DNA of 64,000 nt. Origin: Incurvaria masculella. Lineage: Eukaryota; Arthropoda; Insecta; Lepidoptera; Incurvariidae. The notes under the pieces were generated by a model. That model saw only the letters and a list, made by a program, of their open reading frames with translations. It was not told the origin of the DNA and ran no database searches. Shown piece by piece: positions 58,111 to 64,000 of this stretch. Every line of letters begins with the position of its first letter. Positions within the stretch are counted from its first letter, which is position 1. A program made the position numbers and the translations under genes. The DNA lies in contig OX335643.1 in NCBI GenBank assembly GCA_946894095.1, forward strand, positions 12,263,036 to 12,327,035, written 5' to 3'.

Positions 58111-58560
58111 TTAGGTTTTTTTATGTAACTGGTCATACGCCAGGTGGGACGACGACATTAAGTGCGTCGGCGGAAAGCAGTGGTTCCGTACCGCTGAAGG
58201 CCGGTAGGACTGGAGGAAAATTTAAGAGGCGTATGTCCAGCAGTGGACGCAAACACGCTGACGGACTGACATGTAACTGGACCTATGTAAACTATTACTA
58301 TCATGATATAAGCCCAACATATCACTGTATAGGATCTAGGTGCCAAGCTAGGATCTTTCTTTAACTGCTCGACTACATTGAACTCGATGGATAACACGGA
58401 AGATGTTAATTGCCGCTTCGACCATACTTCATTCAATGCGATGGTACTAACCCGGGCCGGACTAAACCTACCACCTATTAAATAAGGGAGAACTACTCTT
58501 TTCCGAGGAATCCGAGCCATGAACGAACTCCATAACTTGCCTCTTACGGCATGCACGGGA
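58111..58560 (-). mobile_element. SINE-A copy split by an RTE-like 3' end
   Basis: Tail 58117-58134, then the foreign segment, then 58271-58560 with 'tatgtaaactattactatca', 'ggatctaggtgccaagctag' and 'ttgccgcttcgaccatactt'. The head is absent. Confidence 0.7.
58135..58270 (+). mobile_element. RTE-like LINE 3' end with 12-bp target duplication
   Basis: 136 bp homologous to the end of the 8.6-kb copy ('ccaggtgggacgacgacatt', 'aaagcagtggttccgtaccg', 'tccagcagtggacgcaaaca') ending CTGACGGACTGAC. It is flanked by ATGTAACTGGTC (58123-58134) and ATGTAACTGGAC (58271-58282). Confidence 0.85.
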
Positions 58561-58844
58561 ATAAATCTCCATTTTATTGCAATGTGATATTTTGATGTCA
58601 TGCGTGGAGATCCAGAGGTTTTTCAAATCATTTCTTATCATTTACGGACAATGACAAGAAATCTTGGCACAGAAAATATTAGAATAAGCAGTTCAAAGCA
58701 GAGATTTTAAATTGCAATGTCGTTAACTAAAATCAGGAAGCCATTGGAATTACCATTGTCCTTTTATGAGTTGCTATCTAAATACAAGCAAACATGTTGA
58801 CAACAAAGTGCGTCGCTTTTTTGCATCGAATGTTACATGTATGC

Positions 58845-58945
58845 AGAATCGACCGTGAATCAAGTATATTCATAAGGTATAGTTCTTTCAACAGCTTTTT
58901 CTCCCTACTTAATTAATGTGTTCTTGCTTCACGGTTCAATCTGTA
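58845..58945 (+). repeat. SINE-G tail fragment
   Basis: 'attaatgtgttcttgcttca' followed by CGGTTCAAT, as in SINE-G. 'gaccgtgaatcaag' at about 58850 is its inverted partner, so the piece can fold back. Confidence 0.45.
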
Positions 58946-59308
58946 TATCACAGGTAGTAAGTAGTAAGTTAAATAAACCAGAGACGTCGTCGCTATCTCT
59001 ACTTAAAATGCGAATGTGTGTTTGTTGTTTTGTCATTGGTTTGTCCTTTTACGCTACAACGAAGCAAAGGATCAACGTGTTTTTGAAATTTGATTGAAAA
59101 TGATATTTTTGTCTGAGCGGAGCCACCCGATGACATTTTTGGTTTTGGTTCTGCATGCATGTAAAGTGTACGTAAGATCGAGCTCGGGTATAGTTAGCAT
59201 TAAAACAATATAGATAAATGCTAATCATACATATGCATATACGTGTTTAACACAACTAAAGCCCACTAGACTTCGTGAATTGCAAGAACTATACTAGTTC
59301 TTAAGACC

Positions 59309-59606
59309 TCGGCAGCCCAGTGGCGCGACGCCACCGTTCAGGCTGGCCGTGGTTCGGATTCCAAGTAAAACTGTAGGTCCCCTTCCTTACTTACCAGGCG
59401 GTGCGGTTAATTTCGCCCGGGTTGAAACCATCGCATTAAATGAACCATGGTCAAAGCGTCAATGAAAATGTTCCGTGTCTTCCATACAGTTCAACGTAAC
59501 CGAGCAATATAAGGAAGGTCCTGGCATGCACCTAGTTCCCATGAGGTGTGTTAGGCTAATGTCGGACGGTCAGTTTGGTATTATCCATCCATGTTTAGTT
59601 ACAACA
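59309..59606 (+). mobile_element. SINE-A variant (GGCAGCCCAGTGGCGCGACG head)
   Basis: Head CGGCAGCCCAGTGGCGCG directly joined to 'ggccgtggttcggattccaa'; body 'ggtcaaagcgtcaatgaaaa' and tail 'catccatgtttagttacaac'. Confidence 0.75.
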
Positions 59607-59717
59607 AAACTAATTCTTCAGATGCGTCCTTCTTCAAAATCTTGATGAAACCTTAAAAAAATTAGGGGAAAATAATAAAGCATAGTTCAATATATATATT
59701 TTTATTTTTGTTGCAGT

Positions 59718-59792
59718 GCCGTTCTATCCTCAGCTCCCTGCCCTCTCGCCCCCTTGGGAATCACAGGGCAGCGGCAGTCGTAAAATAAAAAT
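59718..59792 (+). CDS. Weak candidate terminal exon
   Basis: A 20-bp T-rich tract and GTTGCAG (ending 59717) precede a GC-rich segment with an open frame, CRSILSSLPSRPLGNHRAAA then VVK and TAA, followed at once by AAAATAAAAATAATG containing AATAAA. Acceptor, composition and the nearby polyadenylation hexamer suggest a last coding exon, but no family is recognised and no upstream exon was found. Confidence 0.25.
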
Positions 59793-59872
59793 AATGATGA
59801 GGTTCTATAATTGATTTGGAGCGAAATCAGTATCGGCATTGCAAATGCACTCTATCTTGTCGGCAGCGTAAT

Positions 59873-60085
59873 TCAGACCACAACGGAGAAATATTCAATA
59901 TACTCTACATGCTTTGATTTGCCCACGGAATCGTGAAATCCTTCCATTCCTAATTCTAATCCAAGTCCCAAAGAACACTCAATACTTAGTATGGGATTGG
60001 CGGTTTCGGAAACATCCAGCTTCTTCTCAAATACTGAAACAGCTGAAGCAAGCATTGCCAGAAGAATGAGGAAGAATTTAACCAC
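59873..60085 (-). CDS. Candidate secreted-peptide exon, no ATG start
   Basis: The open frame VKFFLILLAMLASAVSVF then EKKLDVSETANPILS and so on (about 70 residues, TGA at 59873-59875) has a hydrophobic stretch followed by AxA, like a signal peptide. The first codon of the open frame is GTG, not ATG; an in-frame TAG lies 12 bp upstream and could instead be a 3' splice AG, with the Met in an earlier exon. There is an in-frame ATG within the hydrophobic run. Function unknown. Confidence 0.3.
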   Translation of the reverse strand: MVKFFLILLAMLASAVSVFEKKLDVSETANPILSIECSLGLGLELGMEGFHDSVGKSKHVEYIEYFSVVV

Positions 60086-60394
60086 GAGATATACCTACCT
60101 CCGTAAGAAGCGGTTGGTATTAGAAGTCGTTAGAAGATACACATCGAACCATAAATCATGTTAGACCATTGACTCTACGTCAATATTCTGACAGTATTGA
60201 TGTTTTATGTGAATTAATAATACAGGATGTTGCAAAGGCTAGTACATAAAGTTTGGAAAATGATTATTGGGATTGAAATTTAATGACTTATTTTTTAGTA
60301 TTCTTTAGATAAAAGTTAGACATTCATATAAATAAATTCATTAATTTAATATAAAAATAATCTATTATTCCGTAAGTTTTGTAACTGAAAATTG

Positions 60395-60478
60395 ATGTCT
60401 AATATCACACCTCCTGTCATTAAATTAGCCTGATACACCACGTGGGATCTAGGTTCCATGCCAAGACCTTCCTTGCAT
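60395..60478 (-). mobile_element. SINE-A tail fragment
   Basis: 'taatatcacacctcctgtca', 'tgatacaccacgtgggatct' and 'ggttccatgccaagacc'. Confidence 0.55.
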
Positions 60479-60479
60479 A

Positions 60480-62030
60480 CTGTTACAATATCGAGTCAAA
60501 TTACACTAGATGAAAATCTCTATATCTAATATCTCGCTAACTAGACACATTAGAGAGTTTTTTTTAACTTTGTATCAGCCATTCGACTTCAGTTACATTA
60601 AATAGAGCAGCGTTTATTGTATTGTATAACATTCTAGTGGGCCCAACTTTTCTTGCCCAAAGGAGAATGTATTAAGATCACCAAACATACAAGCTGCTTA
60701 TTTGATTTCTGCAAAAGTCTACCAAAGTTCTCAAGATAAAAAACGGAGGCCTACTCCTTTTTTGTCCTATGAAAGAATCCACGAGGCGGGCAATGGAAAC
60801 GGGATCTAACATCAGTAACGGGGCCGGGGTTCTAGGAAAGACAGGCTAAGAAAGCTAAGCTTAGTAAGTTGCGATACACACATTTGTAAATATAGAAAGC
60901 GGTAATATTTCGGGCCTTAGAACAGAAAACAAGGGCGATTAAGGTCAAGCGTTTGGAAAGTGACGTATCTGTACACACGACAGAGCATCGCACTTCTTGC
61001 TTGTTTTCAGTTTTGAGTTTCGGGGTTTTCCATTTTGAAGACAGTGACTTTTACCACAGATCAAGAAAAAACAAGATGTACAAACGGCTTTGACCCACAT
61101 ACGTTTTTCTTGCAAAAGCCATTGCCTGCTGTGGCGCCGAGGGTGGTGGGTTTTGTTCAAGCTAGGGCGCGCTGTCGTAATTTTTCAAAATTACTAACTC
61201 AACGCGCACATGCCACAAACAAATATAGTACTGTTGTGAACTAACCTAGAACTTGGGGACGGAGTTCTGGCGATTGGAATTGAACGTGTTTAATTGGAGT
61301 TTAAGTTCTTACACTTAAACTCTTGGCTTACTTTTAATAGTGAATAATAAAGAAGCTAGCAATAATAAATTAAAGAAAAAGTCCTCGTGAGGAAAAATAC
61401 CTTTTCTTTTCAAGGTGTCGCGAGGGACAGACTAAAATTAGTTCTACTCATGAAAAGAACTTTTTAACAATAATAATTAATCGCCAGGAATATCTGGCGA
61501 CAGTACCAGACGTATTAGAGGATTTGTGTTTGTGGTAATTGACTTGACGAAAGCCTTTCGGGAACACATTCGCGCGCGGCGATAATGTTTGGAACGTGCG
61601 GCACACGACTTCTCATACGTTTATATGGACATTATGGCCATTCAACTAGGCTAACGCTCACATGACACTATTCCTTTATTTTTTTTTTGTGGACTTAACT
61701 GTCATATATGCGAAACAGGTAAAAAAATATATTTCAGCAATCCATATTTCTACGAAATATAATAACGAGAGATTGTCATATGTGAAAAAATGCTAGGACC
61801 TTTTTAAGCCTCTTCGAATTATTTTACTTTTCAGTTTTAAATTATTTTATTTAATGTGTTGTATTTTTTTAATTCCCTCTTTTATGGAACTGGAAACCAA
61901 GCTTGGCATACTAACGGAATTAAAATACATTTTAAAAATGTTGTTATTGGAATGTCGTAATTCCGTGTTAAGGACCTGCATTTCGCTGGCATACCAGGTC
62001 GAAGGGTACTAGGTTATTTCCCAATATTGC
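60480..62030. other. Unassigned region
   Basis: 61530-61612 is the second copy of the ACATTCGCGCGCGG repeat. The rest shows no recognisable element or domain; ORFs 60945-61160 and 61035-61244 are chance overlaps. Confidence 0.4.
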
Positions 62031-62235
62031 ACGGCTAGACACTGAACGATAAATTCGTAGAATTTTCATTGCCGCTTTGATTATCGTTCGTTCAATGCGA
62101 TCCAATGGTACCGACCAGGGCATAATTATCTTACCACCTCTTGAGTAAGGATATACAGAACCTGTAGCTTTAAATTGAATCGGAATCTCAAAGGACCAAA
62201 TCCTTAGTTGCCTTTAACGACATGCGCGGGAAGAA
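62031..62235 (-). mobile_element. SINE-A diverged fragment
   Basis: 'ttttcattgccgctttgatt', 'gttcaatgcgatccaatggt' and 'cttaccacctcttgagtaag' follow the SINE-A body order. Confidence 0.55.
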
Positions 62236-62960
62236 ATTCAGTGGGACCATTTTTATTCTTTATAAGTAACGAAATCCACGCAGCATATGGTTATAAGGTC
62301 CTAGCATAAATCACTTTACATTACGTCGCATATATGAACATACAATGATATCACATCAATACACATAAGAGCCTTGACAACTACACTTGCAGAGATATAC
62401 ACCAACAGGCGACCATGTTCTTCTCATAATTATGCATCCCCTTACTCAGGGAATGGAAAAGCCTTGTTTTAGAATAAATGAGGCAGCTATGTACTCTCCG
62501 GCTCTTTATATATATGTACTCCTTCATGTGAGTAAAAAATATCCACAACACGACCGCCAGTAACGTCAACAGAGATGGAAGTTCCTAAGTGACAGCAAAT
62601 AAAAAAAAAAAATCAAAAGTGTTTAGGCTAAACTGAAATTTATGTTTTTATGACGAAATTAATTGTCTTGTGTTTTTACGTAACTTTACAAATCCAAGCA
62701 GAGTGCATTAATAATATAATGATTTAACTAAGAAAATTCTAAAGAAGACTAAGAATTTCTAAGAAATCAACGAACATATAAGTTTCTAAAATATCCCTTT
62801 TCACCTGTCATATTCCTGTTTTTATTTATTTTGGATTCAAACGTTCATAAATTCATAATATATCAAACTCAATTAATCTAGCTTAGAGATCTGAAATTCT
62901 TTTATCTGCTTATATTGGTATAGCTATTTTATGAAGACATATCAAACAAAATTAAAATCT
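62236..62960. other. Unassigned AT-rich region
   Basis: No gene, RNA or repeat recognised. A poly-A tract lies at 62601-62612. Confidence 0.4.
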
Positions 62961-62961
62961 T

Positions 62962-63316
62962 CCCTTTCTGAGCACGGCTACATTGAACTGGATGGGAACA
63001 CGGACACTTTGTAGGGTTCCGTACCCAAAGGGTGCCAACGGAACCCTATTACTAAGCCTCTGCTGTCTATCCGTCCGTCCGTCTGTCACAGGGCTGTATT
63101 TCATGACCCGTAATAAATAGGCAGCTGAAATTTTCACCGAGTGTGTATTTATTTTGCCGCTAAAACAGCAAATAGGTCAAATAAAAATAAAAAAACTAAT
63201 AACGTGATGTTTTTGTGTTACATCTTGTACGATGGTACGGAACCCTTCGTGTGCGAGTCCGACTCGCACTTGGCCGGTTTTTCTTTGCCGCTTTGACCTT
63301 ATTTACATTTAATGCA
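62962..63316 (-). mobile_element. SINE-A fragment split by Rep-B
   Basis: 62962-63010 ('gagcacggctacattgaact') and 63280-63316 ('ctttgccgctttgaccttat') are the two halves of one SINE-A body, interrupted in its T-run by Rep-B copy 8. Confidence 0.7.
63013..63277 (+). repeat. Rep-B element, copy 8, inside SINE-A
   Basis: AGGGTTCCGTACCCAAAGGG at the start, CCGTCCGTCCGTCTGTC inside, GCACTTGGCCGG then T-run at the end. A well-preserved copy. Confidence 0.85.
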
Positions 63317-63677
63317 TGTAACGGGGCAGGCTTAAGGCCATGGGTTCGCGTCCTACCTCGTTTATGCACTACATTTTTTTTCTTTTTCTGAGTTGGTTGA
63401 TTTCGTCACAATTGCGGGCGGTTTATGGTTTGGAATCCATGTAAAACTGTAGAAAGCTGTTCCCTTACTAGCTTAAACCCGGGTTAGTACCATAGCATTG
63501 GATAAAAAGATGGTCGATGCGGCAATGACAAATTTTCCGTGATTTTGCCATCTAGTTTAATTTAGCCGTGTTGATAAAGGAAAGGTTGCATGTTATATAA
63601 TTCCCTCGGCAATATGGTGTGTTGGGATAATATCATGATAGTGGTTGTGGTATTAGCCATTCATATACAGTTACAGA
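63317..63677 (+). mobile_element. SINE-A nearly full-length copy
   Basis: B box GGGTTCGCGTCCTACC, body 'ggaatccatgtaaaactgta', 'gcattggataaaaagatggt', tail 'catatacagttacagaaaaa'. The A box is poor. Confidence 0.75.
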
Positions 63678-63786
63678 AAAAAAATCTGTAATACAAAATA
63701 CATTAGTGCTTGCCCCTTTCTAGACGAAAAAAAAGGAGTTTTGCTTGAATAAATATATGAAGTAAATCCTTAAAAAATGTGTCTAC

Positions 63787-63852
63787 CTCTTTGTTGTGCG
63801 CACCATACACGACGATGTCCCCACCCACCGACACGGCGGCGTCGCAAGCGTG
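63787..63852 (-). CDS. Candidate small exon of a neighbouring gene
   Basis: On the minus strand a 66-nt GC-rich segment bounded by ATGTAG (acceptor side, 63853 onward) and GTAGAC (donor side, 63786 downward) encodes HACDAAVSVGGDIVVYGA followed by HNKE in phase 0. The pattern resembles a beta-propeller/kelch-like blade, but the piece is too short to name. The composition contrasts with the flanks, as for the Akt exons. Confidence 0.35.
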
Positions 63853-64000
63853 CTACATAATGTATTACGGGATATGATCGCCACCGCAGAGTTGTAATTA
63901 CTGAGCAGGTACCGTCAGAGTAACCAACCAAGAATACTAATCATTTTAAATTTGAACTGTAATCAGTTCAAATTAGGTATTATGCACACACTCACAACGT

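Overview
The window is AT-rich eukaryotic DNA from an insect, almost certainly a moth or butterfly (Lepidoptera). It contains small GC-rich exons separated by multi-kilobase introns packed with interspersed elements: tRNA-derived SINEs, a mariner, TTAA-flanked DNA elements, RTE-like and CR1/Jockey-like LINE remnants, a Penelope-like remnant and foldback elements. Nothing bacterial, no CRISPR array and no rRNA gene was seen.

One protein-coding gene is certain: the 3' two thirds of Akt (RAC/protein kinase B serine/threonine kinase) on the + strand, from 6330 to the stop codon at 29711-29713. Six consecutive exon positions are visible and all junctions are phase 0: 6330-6527 (glycine-rich loop, VAIK lysine, helix C); a tandem pair of alternative exons at 12102-12269 and 12298-12465 (hinge, helix D, helix E); 14847-14999 (catalytic and activation loops); 22256-22456 (helix F to helix H); 28306-28407 (end of the kinase lobe); 29495-29713 (C-terminal tail with the FPQFSY hydrophobic motif). 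With one member of the pair included, the window encodes 346 residues. The PH domain (about 135-150 residues) must lie upstream of base 1.

The most interesting feature is the tandem exon pair, here called 4a and 4b. Both are exactly 168 nt, have intact frames and AG/GT borders, share 41 of 56 residues, and are separated by only 28 bp. That is too short to be spliced out as an intron. This is the architecture of mutually exclusive exons, and it would give two Akt isoforms that differ in the hinge/helix D segment, including a Glu/Asp switch at the position that contacts the P-3 arginine of substrates in AGC kinases. Exon 4b resembles ordinary Akt; 4a is the divergent version.

The 3' UTR downstream of the stop is a degenerate array of about 70-bp units (about 29740-30960). 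It carries a higher-order duplication of about 643 bp whose second copy still holds a relic of the last codons and stop.

Layout: 1-6329, intron with repeats; 6330-29713, Akt exons and introns; 29714 to about 31750, 3' UTR; about 31750-64000, mostly intergenic or unknown, dominated by repeats (foldback elements at 34.7 and 48.7-49.2 kb, LINE copies at 36.5-37.2 and 46.6-48.4 kb, Penelope remnant at 38.5-40.2 kb, many SINEs). Three weak exon candidates lie at 59.7, 59.9-60.1 and 63.8 kb. Several nested insertions can be resolved at base level and give internal empty sites for a relative chronology.

Repeat family names used below (SINE-A, Rep-B, TTAA-1/2/3, MITE-C/D, FB-E, SINE-G) are local labels, not database names.
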